Shown here: in pieces, positions 45,501 through 57,745 of the stretch
Layout: each line of letters begins with the position of its first letter
Position numbering within the stretch: position 1 is the stretch's first letter
Assembly (NCBI GenBank): GCA_032718565.1
Contig: JAVGVS010000012.1
Span: 2,986,450 to 3,050,449 of the forward strand
DNA: 64,000 bases
Source: Distichodus sexfasciatus
Taxonomy: Eukaryota; Chordata; Actinopteri; Characiformes; Distichodontidae
Direction: 5' to 3'
The notes under the pieces: model-generated
Databases searched by the model: none
Told to the model about the DNA's origin: nothing
The model's input: the letters and a program-made list of their open reading frames with translations, nothing else
Translations under genes and position numbers: made by a program

Positions 45501-47317
45501 TGTATTTGATAAATATATTTGACTCGACTCAACCTACTGACAACATTCCAAGGAGGGAGAACCTGAAACTAGCCACTGAGGGTTCATCAGCCAGCTGACC
45601 GATTCAAGAGGTGAAATAAGGCCATCAGGGCTGGCATGAACAAATGAAGGGGTTATTATCGCAAAAACTGCCAATCATTTTAATCTTATTCATGGGAATA
45701 TCATGTCACGACACACAGTGCATTGAACCTGTAGACCCAGGCCAAATAGACGACTGTCCCTTGACCCTGGTGGAAATTGACCATGGCTCAATGATAGAAT
45801 TTTACCTGGTGTGGTAAATACTGTTTCCTGTTGCAACAAGTGAACATTTGAGTATTTGTACATCATGTAACTGTAGATCTGCACGGCCCCATTCACAACA
45901 GGGTTTAATGCATGTCTTCTGACATAGATCTGAAGCAGTTTGCTGGTTTGTGTCAGTAGGGAAGACCTGCACTGACCATTTACACATTGGGTTTCCGTTC
46001 TTTGGACCATCATCTGTATAATGTGCTGGAACAACCAGATGTGTGTCTTACAGCAGTTCAAGGTTTACAAATAGCGTTGTGACACCTATTCCCACAGTGC
46101 ACCTTCAGAGTTCTTGAGTCCAGGCCTGTGACCCTCAGAGAAATAACAGCAAATCAAGCAGGCAGTTGTCATTTTTATATTTTTATTTTTTATATATTTT
46201 ATATTTTTTAAATAAATTTCTGTGTAATTTTTGTATATATAAAGCAATGGCTGTACTTAAATTTTTGGATCAATATAAATTAGCATAAATTACACATATA
46301 ACGCTGCAGAAGTCTTGAGTCATTCTTCCACTGTTGAGTACTGTATCACATCTCTGCATAATTATTATAGTGAATATTGCCAAGGTTTATATAGACAGCT
46401 TCTAGAGTATTTATAACGTGGGTATGTATATATGCTTTCAATATGTATGTATATATATATTTTAATATTAATGGTGTTCAAACATATTTTATCTAGATGT
46501 TTCTGACATGAACTAGCTGTTGTTTCCATCTTGTTACTTGTTACGGTCAGCAGCATGATGGAATTCTAGCACCAGATTTCCCTGATAAAAACACATGGAT
46601 TTAAACAGTGTCCATTAGAAATGGGTGATTTGACATAATAACAGGCTACTGAACTCCACACTTCACACTTGCACAAGGAAATTGAGGGTAATTTAATTTA
46701 TTGGCCTCTTACCATTGCCTCTATGTACCATAGAGTTCCTGTGAAGGAAAATATGTTGTTTGTTTAAAGAGGGTTGGTATGCATTTTTTGTTAGTGAGCT
46801 GGCAGTCTCCAGCAGTGTGTTGTTATAAAGGAGGCTTTGAACAGTTCTGTGAATGTGGAAGCTTTTGGAAACAGCGGGCTTCAAGGAAGAAGCCCGTAGA
46901 GTAAAGTGATGATTGGTCCCTGAGTGCTGTGTATATGTGAGTGTTTTATTCCAACCAGCATGCTTAGAGAATCTGTACAGAATCTGTCTGTCTTGCATGA
47001 GTGTAAATGAGTCAGATGTAGCCTGAGGTGAAAAATATGTATGTAGGTTTACTGGAATGTATATGAAGATTTACTAGAATATGATGTGTTGATACAGATG
47101 TTTTACAACATACACGGATTTAGGAGTAGAATATGAAAAAGAATGAAAAGCGTTCAATTCTCATGAGTTGCACAATGCATATTACTTTTAACATTGCATG
47201 GTTCAGTGTGGTTTCCATTAATATTTTAGCCTGAATATCTACATCACAGCAAGAACTTTAGTTTTTTGTGCAAGCATTGAAACACAATGTATTTATCAGC
47301 TTATCCCAACATTCACT
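45501..47317. other. acad11 large intron, nothing recognised
   Basis: AT-rich sequence with TA-rich patches near 46170-46250 and 46430-46460. No exon or defined repeat found. Confidence 0.4.
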
Positions 47318-47505
47318 TTTGAAGCGTTTAGCAGTTATTCTTTTCCAGGGCGACTGCTGTTTCCTTATCACAAAGACTTCCTAAATATCTTGAAGTTAAG
47401 GGTCACTGCTCAGGGGTCCAGTGGTAGTGGTGTTGAAGGTATGTTAAAGTGAAACTCAAACCCACAACCTTGTTGCGTCAAATAGAGTATCGTACCACTA
47501 GTTAT
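47318..47505 (-). mobile_element. tRNA/L2-tailed SINE (family C), diverged
   Basis: The complement carries the tail (gaagcgtttagcagttattc, then ttccagggcgact) and a body with 'ggtcactgctcaggggtcc', ending near a tRNA-head-like cgtaccactag. Confidence 0.5.
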
Positions 47506-47610
47506 ATTGTCTGCTTTATTGATGCCCTCAGGACCTACTATTTAGTCATCACGTCCCATCAATCTTCATATGTATGAATTAACCTGGGCAACTTTTTTGG
47601 TTTTAATTTG

Positions 47611-47864
47611 AAGTGAGTGATTATTTGTCATTGTGAACACACCACAGCACAGAACACAGTGCACCACAACAAAATGTGACCTCTGCATTTGACCCATCCG
47701 TGAAGGAGCAGTGAGCAGCTAACAAGGGCAGCGCCTGGGGAACAGTGCTTGGAGATGGTGCCTTGCTCATGAGTACTTCAGTGGTAACTTTACTGGTCCT
47801 GGATTCGAACCGCTGATGTTCTAATCACGGAGCAAACGCCCACCTTTTACACCACCAACTGCCC
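47611..47864 (-). mobile_element. tRNA-derived SINE (family A), full length
   Basis: Tail gaagtgagtgattatttgtc, body 'gacctctgcatttgacccat', B-box complement ggattcgaacc, end accaccaactgccc. Confidence 0.9.
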
Positions 47865-47867
47865 ATC

Positions 47868-48045
47868 TGTTTTTGTCAGATGCTTTTATCATAATTACAA
47901 GGACATTCTCTCTGGAATAACTTGGGGTTAGTGTCTAGCTCAGAAGTCCAAGGCTAGCAGTGCTGGAAGTAGGATACAACTACTGCCAGTGAACCTGCCA
48001 GTCCTTAGTCTGTAGATGAGTATCCTAAAACGCTACCAAACCAAC
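47868..48045 (-). mobile_element. tRNA/L2-tailed SINE (family C), diverged
   Basis: Starts gtcagatgcttttatcataa and continues through ctctggaataacttggggtt to cgctaccaaacc. Abuts the family A SINE, so two SINEs sit back to back. Confidence 0.55.
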
Positions 48046-49045
48046 CTTTATCTTTAAAATGGGAAAATGGTTTCTCTTTATCTTTTCATCTTTTCTTACT
48101 AAGCCGACCGAGGCTCAGTATTTGATCCGCAGTGAGCTTTCTGAAAGCATCCATTCTGATGAGCACAAGCTGCAGCAGGCTTCCTCTTGCCACTGGTTAT
48201 TTTCTTTGTCTTTGAACTCTCCACATGTCCTCCTCGATGGCCTCATCCTGTACATTTCAGGAAAACCACTGAAATGCACACACAGGACCAGCTGTCCTCA
48301 TACTCCCCTATGGCAGTGTTTTTATTGTTCTTGTCTTTCTTTTTCCTCCTTCCTGGTTTTTCCCCGTTTCCTACGTTTTAAAGTCTTTGGAGATGAGCAC
48401 TTTCCTCTTTTGACTCCCATGCAGCTGTGTGTTGGGAATCTGGAGTGCAACAGCTTTGGCCTCCTCACAGTTGCTTGTTTCCTGCACTCGCATGAGATGG
48501 CTTCCAAACGTCTGTCTACTGTCTTGCCGCTATGTAATATGCAGGTCGAGTTTAAAAGCAGATGTATTATGATTGTATTGACTCATATTACAGCATTACG
48601 ATTCAGTCTGCTAATATGTAGCATAAGAACAATGATATCAAAACTGTGATTTGTTCAAAGTGCAGAAGGCTGTTTTTTAACAAGCAGTGTTGTGTTTCTT
48701 AATCCTTTCTCGCCTTGTGTTCTCTTGAGCAGGCTGAAAACAATTCGTTTGTGAATCAAAATTCATTCAGTCATGTGAAAACATTAATTTACCAAAATGA
48801 CCACAGAACATTGCATATAAGAGTCTTTTATGACATTCTTTAATAAACAATTTCATGTGCAGGTCTGTTTTATAGTATAAAAGCATCTATGACACACTGA
48901 CACAAATATTAGTTAAGATTGGGAGGATTTCAAATGCATATATTTTAGTATTTCAAAACATTTCAGTGAAAAAATTAATGGTCAAGTCGCCTGCAGTAAA
49001 AGAAGATAACAGATGATAGTATGTTGATGAATAGAAACACAATGA
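48046..49045. other. acad11 large intron, nothing recognised
   Basis: A 196-codon open frame (48059-48649) exists, but its Ser/Leu/Phe-rich composition follows the base composition and it resembles no family. Confidence 0.4.
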
Positions 49046-49285
49046 GGGGGCAGTTGGTAGCAGAACGGTGATCGGAAGGTCACCGGTTCAAAATCTGGAC
49101 TGGTACAGGTACCACTCAGGTGCTCATGAGCAAGGTATCACCCAAGCACTGCTCCTCGGGCGCTACCCTTGTCAGCTGCTCACTGCTCCTTCATGGATCC
49201 TTCAGATGCAGAGGTCACATTTCGCTGTGGTGCAGTGTGTGCTGTGCTGTGGTGTGTTCACGATGACAAATAATCACTCACTCAC
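49046..49285 (+). mobile_element. tRNA-derived SINE (family A)
   Basis: Head gggggcagttggtagcagaa with a small deletion before the 'gatcggaaggtcac' part, B-box-like ggttcaaaatc, body, tail aataatcactcactcac. Confidence 0.87.
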
Positions 49286-49942
49286 AATAAACGTGTAATT
49301 CCTGCACTTTAAATAGGGTTTGTGGGCAGGTTTTTATATGGCCGGAGGGACCTGAGTGTTCCCTAAAATTTAGGGATTTTTGTGCATGGGAGGACTGGTC
49401 CTAATAATGCTTTTATAGAAAAGTTGCAGGTTTTATTTGAAAAACTAAAACAGTTAAAATGTTACTCAGGCTAAGATAAAGTTCACATGTAGCTGCGGTA
49501 TTGTTTACATCTAGTCATTTTGGGTTTTCAGACAAGAACCTTGCAGATATAGCAAGATATGTGTGTGTAAGTGTGAGAAGTGTGGGTAGTCAGGGAGCTC
49601 TTGATTACTGTTTTAATCCATGTTGAGAAATATGACCTACTCTTTTACTAAAGACTGTATAAGGTTCCTTGTCAAAGCCACATTAGACGCCTCAACAATA
49701 ACTTTGTCATTACCTCATCTGCTTATTTTATTACATCCTTCTAGCCTGAATGTTAGATCTAATGTCAGATGTGAATACACACAACTAGGTGCTAGCCAGT
49801 GTATTGATGGAATTCCAACATACCAGCTAAGGTCCTTATTTTACAGCTTTGTTTCCTACAAAATACGAAAAGTATGATGTAAGCAGTAAATATTCCCATT
49901 CCCAGTACATAAGGTCATGATTTAGTCATTCGTAAATCTCAC

Positions 49943-50015
49943 AGGATGACCCAGCCCTGGATATCCCGGGATGACCCATAGGAACAGCTGACCTGGGTCA
50001 TCCTGGGGTATCCAG
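49943..50015. repeat. imperfect palindrome, 22-base arms
   Basis: 49957-49978 (ctggatatcccgggatgaccca) pairs with the complement of 49994-50015 at 19 of 22 positions with a 15-base spacer. A second gatgaccc word at 49946 makes alternative pairings possible. Confidence 0.75.
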
Positions 50016-52264
50016 CGATGATATTAGACCCCTTTGTTCATTTGCTGGGAAGGTTCAGGTGTTTTTTTGAGATGATATCTAAATATGAAAGCAATATGAT
50101 TCCTGTCTGGAACAAATGCTAATTCTCTGTATGATCCATGCCTGAGCCATAACTCGTTGAGAAATATGAAGGTTGTTGTGTATTGATGCTGGTATATTTT
50201 GAATGAAGAGTTATGTCATATTTCCTGTTAAGCCAAGTTTCACTCTAGTTCATTGTGACGTCGGATGTTCTCGTCTTTCAATAAAGGTTCAAACTCACTT
50301 AGACACCCCCCCACACACGTACACACATCCACACAAGTCTGAGTCATCCCATGAATGTTTGGAGCTCCTGTTACTGGATAAAACCAGACCAGAAAAACAG
50401 TTGTTGGAGGAAGACAGACAGACAAGTTCATTTTTCCAATTGTCTGTTGTGTGCAGTTGAGGTTAGGAGTACGGGAAGTTCCCAAAAAATATTCCAATTA
50501 ACATGCTGTTTGGTATTTCCCTGTTTCAACGATGCACTTTGATCCCACTGGGACATTTCCTAAAAGACATACTGAATCCTCGGCTATACATGACAGCCCT
50601 GTCCACCCACAGCAGACCTGTACGTACTTTAATCTTCTCAGATTTTGTCTCTTTTCTCCATGTCTCAGTTGTTCTTCCACTGTACAAAGGAGAATTGACA
50701 TCATGACACATGCCCATCTAATTGGATCTTTGCGAGGAATTGATGGCCAAAGTCGGATTAACCCAGCTGGACCAGCTTTTCATTTTTGGGACGATCTGAG
50801 ACGATCTAGGGGAGGTGAATCTCGGGCTGATTCCAGTCGTACTTTGACAGTCTTTGTTTGTAATGTGTTCTATTATCGTTATCTAGTGTTTTTCTTGAAC
50901 AAGTCGAAGTGGTAAATGCAATACGGTAATAATTCTCCACGATTCCGATCGAAGCAATCACACTACAGGTCTAAAAAATATGCATAAAGTCTTTTAAATA
51001 GAGGGCACTGGGCAGGTAAATATTAAGATTAAGGCCATAGTTTGATAAAGGCATTAAGGCTCTAGCAGTGCTCTCAGAGATGCTATCCCATTGTTTTGTG
51101 AAACAGCTGCTCCTGAGTCAGTTAGATGTGGCAAATATGGGTAGGTTAAAAAAAAAAACAGCAATTTGATTTACAGAAGAAAACAAGACCAGACTGAACA
51201 AATGACTTTAATTAGACTAAGAAAACTTGTTCAATTGGATACACGGCATCTGCAGCATTACAGGATTAATACCCTAATCGTTTTATGTTTTATGCACGTA
51301 CATAAACACACCAACACTCTTATCAGTTGTTTTTCCAGTCCTTGACCTTTAAGGCGCGGTCACCCTGGAGCTCCAGTAGGTTTTACACCTTCTCATGTTG
51401 CTTTGATTGTATGTGAAGGCATGGCTGCTATTCTGGTCCGATTTCTTTTAAAATGGTCTGTTCCATAGAAGTCACACCCTCACTGGAGGTAATTCTGTAG
51501 TCAGTTTGGAGAGTCTCAGTAAACATCTTCCTAGTTCTGTAGAAAATAGAGTGAGTAATGGCTAATTAAAGCAGGAAAAAAGACAAAGTGACGTCTAAAG
51601 GCAACCACAGTTTCCAACACACACACAAATTCAGGACTTACTGTGTCTTTCTGAGGTTAGGCTGAATCAGGCCCATGCGCCTACACTTGTGAATAAGCCA
51701 CTTTCCGCCAGGAAAAAATGAACTGGGCTTCTCATTGGGGATCCTCCTGCATTTCGCTTTATTTCCATTGATCGCTAGAAGTTACTCCTACACGATGGAT
51801 TGCAGCTGCCAGAGAGCTAGATTTTATGGATTATTTTTTTTACATTACTTTATTAAGTAGACAGTTCCAAAATCACTCGCGTTTGTATATAAAAATGTAA
51901 AACCTTTCAATCCGTCACTACTGATATTGAGCATATGTTTTTTCAGAACTGTTGAAAGGATAGAATTGATACTTGTTAAACTACACAGTTTAAATTCAAG
52001 AATAGTCTTGAACATTTATCTGCGTTTGTGGCATGCAGAACTGAGGTTTTTGCATTTTGGAATCAGACGACCAGCTTCTAGTTTCCATTTTGTGTTGCAT
52101 GAATCTTTGAATATTTGGATATGATATTTCATAACTAATAGTAGTAGAAATTAGAGCTCTAATGCTAATTTGAATACTTCTGGAACTTTCCATTAGAACA
52201 TTCTATACAATGTTACGTATAGAGTTGTATTAATACTTATACACGTTATACACGTATGTACTAG
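50016..52264. other. acad11 large intron, nothing recognised
   Basis: No exon, RNA gene or well-bounded repeat recognised in this stretch downstream of ackr4. Confidence 0.4.
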
Positions 52265-52440
52265 CAGTGTTGGGGAGTAACGGAATACATGTACCAGCAT
52301 TACGTATTTAGAATACAAAATATGAGTAACTGTATTCCGTTACAGTTACCGTTTACATAGGTGATAATTAGAATACAGTTACTTTGTTGAAATAAATGGA
52401 TTACACGACGGTCTTTTCCTGTTTCAGGAAAATAAGTTCA
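52265..52440 (+). mobile_element. hAT-like DNA element terminus
   Basis: cagtgttggggagtaacgga followed by 'atgtaccagcattacg' and alternating 'gtaactgtattcc' words is a terminus I associate with widespread fish hAT elements. The other end is not seen. Confidence 0.55.
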
Positions 52441-53299
52441 ACATCATGGCACATCACTGTGTTGCCATATTCCATGTTATTCTTGCCTTGTTTTTGTATT
52501 AAGCTTGCAGGCTTCCTCACTTGCACAAGCTCAGCATTGTCTGTCTGTAGTATGGCGTGGAGCTTAGCCCCCATATGTTGTGGGATGATGCAAACGAATG
52601 ATGTAAATGGGGTCTGGAGGGGATTGAATGTAAGCTTTTTAGTATGGAAGCAAGCTTATGTGACACTCTGGGCTTTGATTTATTAAAGGGGACATGTTCA
52701 TGAGCATAATGATGCAATCCAGCTCATTATGGTTAACGTTCCAGTGGAATCAGTATGAATTTGTTTTAGTAGAGCAGAGAGATATATTGCCAGTCTTTCA
52801 AGTAAGCACAAAATATGGTTCATTATTTTTATAGTTCATTGAGGAAGTTGTGTTCCCCTTTAGATTCGACCCATCTGTACTGATTTTCCACTCAAAAACC
52901 ATATAATACATTGGAATCAGATGCAGACAAACTTGTGTGTGTGTGTGTATTCATTTCAGTCTCAGCCTTTGTACCCACCTTATGCATTTAATCCATAACT
53001 ATTTTAAATCAGCCTACACAAGATCCACCTTTACCAATGAAGATTTTAATAAAGGAATATTTCTGTACAATATGCAGTCACATAAAAACACAACTTTTAG
53101 ATACAACACATTTTATCACAAATATGTGTTAGTCCTTTTTATGTTTAAATATATATTAAAATGTTTAGATAGTGAATGTTTGGTGAACCAAGCTTGACTT
53201 ACGTTTCTTGATATGAAAAATATAATAGATATAATGTCTCTGTAATATGACAGAACATGCAGACGTTAGTCCCCAGTCATCGGTTAGCAAATTGTCTGA

Positions 53300-54460
53300 T
53301 TAGATGGTGAAGGTAGAGGTATCCTCGTCCTCTGACTCTGATGCCGTGTTACTGCGGGCTCGAGGTTTGAGAGAGATCTCCACGGGCGGCTGCTCACTGC
53401 CCGGCCGGTACCGTCTGCCAGTCTGTCCGCATCTCTTGACAACCTTGAGCATGTGTGTTTTCAAGGAAGAGCCGATGAAGATGTATAACACTGGGTTTAG
53501 GCAGCAGTGTGTGAGGGCCAGGCTCTCTGTAACCTGTGTGGCCCGGTCCAAGCTTTTGCTCACTTCACAGTCTGTCACCATGGCGTAGATGATGTCCAAG
53601 GCCCTCACCAGCTTCACAATATTGTATGGCAACTGCGTCAGAAGAAACACCCCCACCACAGCAATCAGCACACGGAAGGCCTTCCACCTCCTCCCTCCCC
53701 TCACCCCTGTGGTTGCCGCCCTGCTCAACGCTCTCCCGACGTGGCAGTAACAGAACATCATCACCAGAAAGGGCAACAGGAAGCTCAGTGACACCTCCAG
53801 GAACTCTAGGCTGGCTTTTCCTGCCCGTGCCATGCTTGGAGGGTACACAGCCCGGCAGGTTTTGCGGCCGCTGATGTTAGACTTGACTGTGGCAAGCACC
53901 ATATCTGGAAGTCCGAAAATACAGGCTGTTACCCAGACCAGGAGGCAAAGTAGCAGCCGCTGCCTTCGACTGTTGCCTGCAGATTGGCTGTGGGCAGCAG
54001 TGGAGCCATGGGCAAGTGCCCGGTAACGGTCCACACTGATGCAGGCTAGCAGTAGCATGCTACAACTGAAGTTGGTGGTGTAGAGTGCGGACGTAATCTT
54101 GCAAGCGGCCACGCCAATCTCCCAGCCGTTTACCGCATCGGCTGCCCAAAAGGGCAGGGTGAAGAGGAGGAGGAGATCTGCAAAGGCAAGGTTAAGGATA
54201 TAGACGTCTGTCAGTGTTCGCAAGCGCTTCTGGGACATGTAGACAAAGACAACCAAGGAGTTTCCCGCCAGGCCCACCACTAGTGCCAGGCTGTAGACCA
54301 CAGGAAGGAAAAGACCAGCGAAGGAACGAACTTCCTGCTTGTCGCAAACTGTAAAGATGTCGTCGTAATCGTCGTCATCGTAGCTATGGTTGTAACTGCC
54401 ATTGTGATGGTCATGGTGGTGGTAATGGTCGTAAATATCGAAATCTTGGTGGGAGCTCAT
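53300..54460 (-). CDS. ackr4: atypical chemokine receptor 4 (scavenger GPCR)
   Basis: Single-exon frame of 386 residues with seven hydrophobic segments. Best match is ACKR4/CCRL1: RSFAGLFLPVVYSLALVVGL, TDVYILNLAFADLLLLFTLP, ACKITSALYTTNFS, LLTQLPYNIVKLVRALDIIY and the C-terminus TSTFTI all parallel the mammalian protein. Cysteines: C39 with C298 (ECL3) and C120 with C202 (ECL2). N-glycosylation sequons at N20, N24 and N195; NPVLY at 322-326. ICL2 reads DRYRALAHG where signalling receptors have DRYLAIV, in keeping with a receptor that internalises CCL19/CCL21/CCL25 rather than activating G proteins. The N-terminus (3-34) is unusually rich in His, Asp and Tyr. Start chosen at GCCACCATGA, an ideal Kozak context. 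The gene lies antisense in the large acad11 intron. Possible paralogue suffix (a/b) not resolved. Confidence 0.95.
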   Translation of the reverse strand: MSSHQDFDIYDHYHHHDHHNGSYNHSYDDDDYDDIFTVCDKQEVRSFAGLFLPVVYSLALVVGLAGNSLVVFVYMSQKRLRTLTDVYILNLAFADLLLLFTLPFWAADAVNGWEIGVAACKITSALYTTNFSCSMLLLACISVDRYRALAHGSTAAHSQSAGNSRRQRLLLCLLVWVTACIFGLPDMVLATVKSNISGRKTCRAVYPPSMARAGKASLEFLEVSLSFLLPFLVMMFCYCHVGRALSRAATTGVRGGRRWKAFRVLIAVVGVFLLTQLPYNIVKLVRALDIIYAMVTDCEVSKSLDRATQVTESLALTHCCLNPVLYIFIGSSLKTHMLKVVKRCGQTGRRYRPGSEQPPVEISLKPRARSNTASESEDEDTSTFTI

Positions 54461-54487
54461 GGTGGCCTGAAAGAAATGAGAATTCTA
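54461..54487 (-). promoter_or_regulatory. ackr4: 3' splice site just before the ackr4 start codon
   Basis: On the minus strand the six bases before the ATG (gccacc) follow ctcatttctttcag, a good pyrimidine tract with AG. This implies an upstream non-coding 5' exon, as is usual for chemokine receptor genes. That exon, and hence the promoter, lies at higher coordinates and was not identified. Confidence 0.65.
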
Positions 54488-56329
54488 TTTAGGTTTTTGT
54501 GACTGTATGGGTATACATCCTACTTGGAGACTTCACTGTTTCCTGGCATCAAGACTGCCTACATTGTCCAGAAACTGAGAAATTGATTACCGCAAAGTAT
54601 TCATGCTTGTAATGGACAGTTCCATTTTCTTTTCATCGTACTAGCACAAGCATTCTCCTCTTCTTGTCTGAATCTAAATGGCATTATTCACCTACAGCAA
54701 AACCACCCTTGGTCCCAAAAACACAGAACCGCTCCAGGCTCTGCTCAGGATCTGTTCTCGAGCCTGGACAGTTGCGGCTGATGGAGACCATCTCTGTCTT
54801 TTCCTATCACCTCATCATCATACCCTTGGGAATGGTCTTTATTCTCTCATTGCTGTAGAGGTTCTATGTGATGTTTCTTCTGCACTCATTCCTCTGCTGT
54901 GTTCACTTTGAGTTAACACATCTTATCCACCCTTTTACAGCTGCCGGGTTTGTTCAAAACCTACAGCCATGCTCCGGGGCTGTTTGCATAATTACAGTGG
55001 AATGCATGCTATTCCCAGAAGGTTCATTTCGGCTAATGAAAAACCCCCAGCAAAAAACGTTTGCCCAAATGTCAGGTTCATAAAGGAGTATAATTCATAA
55101 ATGAATTAATAAGTTGGTGCATGGTTTTATATTACATTCATCTAGGAATCCAAGGGCATTTAGCATTGCACATTATAAGTGCCATGAGCCTCACATTTAT
55201 GTTGCGGAGAAGGAGTTACTAGAAAGGTGTCTAGACAAGTTTAGATATAGTGTATATGGAAACTTTTTCCAAAATACACGCCAGTGTCTTTCAGGGGACC
55301 ACAGAGAATCAGGTCCTCATTGTTTTTATGTTTCATCCAAAGGACAGTTCTTTTTTTACAGTGCAACAGTCACTTCCCCAGAGGCATCAGCATCCACACC
55401 CCAACTACAGTAAGGTGCCCTCTGTTGCACCCACCAACAACTGTTTTAGCTGTAACCTAAGCCTTCTTTATTGGTTTCCAAGAACTTGCCAGACCTGCTT
55501 TGCTTTCGATGGATTACCTAATCTGAAATTAAAATGGCATGATTTTCATCACTGACTAACTCTCAACATTCACATTTCTATGATTTAAACAATCTCTTTG
55601 CCTTTCTATCGTCAAGAAAGTGTGTTCTAATTACAGAAAATGATTGTGATACTATCTTGAATTCTAGGATCTGCCCGTTATCTCAGCAGTTGTCAGCACT
55701 CTGGAAAAACTCCATTAAAGGAGGACATCTGTGTGCAATAAAGTCATCGTGATACAATTATGTACCGTACACATAACGACCCTGGCTTGGGGTTAGGGCT
55801 GTCTTTCTGTCGTAATATTTTATCTATAATTTTGCATGCTGTTTTTTTAAGCACGGCGGGATACCGGCTCTCTAGCTTGATCGGCACCGTAGGGTGCACC
55901 GTTTATTTGTATATTTATTTTTGTTTTCCCTTAGCAGGACTTTTATTGGTGCAGTATGTTATCTCAGAGCCACAGGGTGTTGTGGAAATCTTAACTTTTT
56001 CTATTGGGCCAGGTTCTCTGTCAGTGTGGGGAAGGAATGTATGACAGCAGTTTTTTGACAGAAGAGACGTTTGTTCCAAAAGGAAAAATGTCTAATCCAG
56101 AAGGAACGTGTGAGTGATGCTAGTCTCGGAGCACGTCAGAACCATCTGTATCAAAACTTTTAAAAGGAGTTTTAAAAGGTGCAAAGGTGTAATTCAGTCC
56201 AGCTGAGAGTGTAAACAGCCTTTGTTATAGTTGTTAACTTAGTCTTTTCATATAATGTTACTGTGATGCTGGAGTACCATCACATAACGTATTTCAGTGC
56301 CCCCAATGGATTTAATATATTGGAGGGTT
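54488..56329. other. flank 5' of ackr4 inside the acad11 intron
   Basis: Probably contains the ackr4 5' UTR intron and promoter. No TATA box or CpG block stands out. Around 54930-55560 lies a moderately complex segment of unknown nature. Confidence 0.35.
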
Positions 56330-56480
56330 GTTGCAATTCACTCTGTAACTGACTTCACTGTAAAATTTGGAGTTTGACTCCTGGAAAAGCCGAACATCTA
56401 GAGCTAGATTCTTAACCTGGAATTAGGAAATGAAAATCGCTGTCTATAAAAGCATCTGATAAATGCTGCAAATTAGTGTG
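56330..56480 (+). mobile_element. SINE (family C), 3' part
   Basis: gactcctggaaaagccgaac through 'ttcttaacctggaattagg' to the tail ctataaaagcatctgataaa. Same tail as 44335-44540. Confidence 0.6.
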
Positions 56481-57745
56481 TGACACAAGCACATACTTGG
56501 CATATATATTTTACGTTAACAATGTCCGCCAACTTTCATGAATCTCCTTTAAAGGAAAGAGACTTATAAATGGTTGAATACCAGAGATAAGCACAGCTAC
56601 ATAAAACGTCTTCACTGCAGCTGGTGACAGAAGTACACTAACCAGAAGAGAAAACATGTAAAACAGGCACTTAATGTAAGAAGCTACACATTTAATCCAC
56701 CTGACTGTGCGTAACATTGATTACACAACCACCTGAGTTCACGGAGGTAAAAAAAAAAAAAAAGAAGAAGTTTTTTGAACTTCATGACGAGCGTCGTGGC
56801 CATATTTTGTCTTACGGTTCTATAGAAGTAAGGCCGGTTGCAGAAGGAAGGATTTAGTGGCTTTTGTTGTTTATACACCACAGATGCCACAGAGACACAT
56901 TGCTGAAATGCACAGTCTTTGTGAAGTGTAAAAAGGTTGAACAATATGGTGAATGATTACAGGGTTTTTTGGACGGTGTTGGTGGCGAGAATGTGAGAGG
57001 TGTTAGTGTCTGGGTGTGAACTCTCACAATTCACAATATTGGAGCTCTGCGCAGTAGTGAGGGCTCTAAGGCACTATGATAGAAGAATGAAGTATGTACT
57101 TTGTGTCATAGACATTGTATAAAATAATAATGTGTTTGTAACAGGGTGAGTAAATGTGTCTGCCATCTGCATGTGGTCCTCATGTTTTTGTGTGTGCTGA
57201 CTTTATGGGTGCGTTGCGTCTGGACAGAACACACACACTTTTTGTGGTAAAATATAAAACTTTTTGATTTTTCTTGTCCATCAAGAACAAAACAAGCTAC
57301 AAAACCAGTGACAAACATTGTCCTACTCCAATAAAATATTTTATTATCTCTTTGTTATGTAATTGTGTAATAATATGTTTGTTCTAGGGTTATTTATTTT
57401 ATTTTTTATTTGATCTAGTCTGTTAATAAATTTCTTTAAACTATTCTTTTTAGTTAGTCAGAATAAATAAACTGGTCGGGTGTTGATTTTTAGTTTTGTG
57501 TGGTGAGGAAAATGTGATGTCTGACACATTGAACTACACTCCAGTAAATATGCAGGAATGCTAGTGAAGGTCCAGCTGCACTTCTCATCTCTTTCTTGCG
57601 CTCTCCCTGTCAGCCCTTCTGTCTTTCTTCATTCTGGCTCACGTATACAAACACATATAGAACCTGAAAAGACACAGAGCAGGCTCCTACCTCATCAGAT
57701 CCAGTCCGTTTGTCCTCACCCCAGCTTTTGCCTTTTGGCATAAGC
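56481..57745. other. acad11 large intron, nothing recognised
   Basis: AT-rich DNA with a poly(A) run near 56749-56763. No gene recognised. Confidence 0.4.

Noticed and set aside
48059..48649. 196-codon frame on the plus strand
   Set aside because: No recognisable domain, composition follows the base composition, no splice or promoter context; likely chance.
53304..54026. Plus-strand frames opposite ackr4
   Set aside because: Antisense shadows of the receptor gene with no family similarity.
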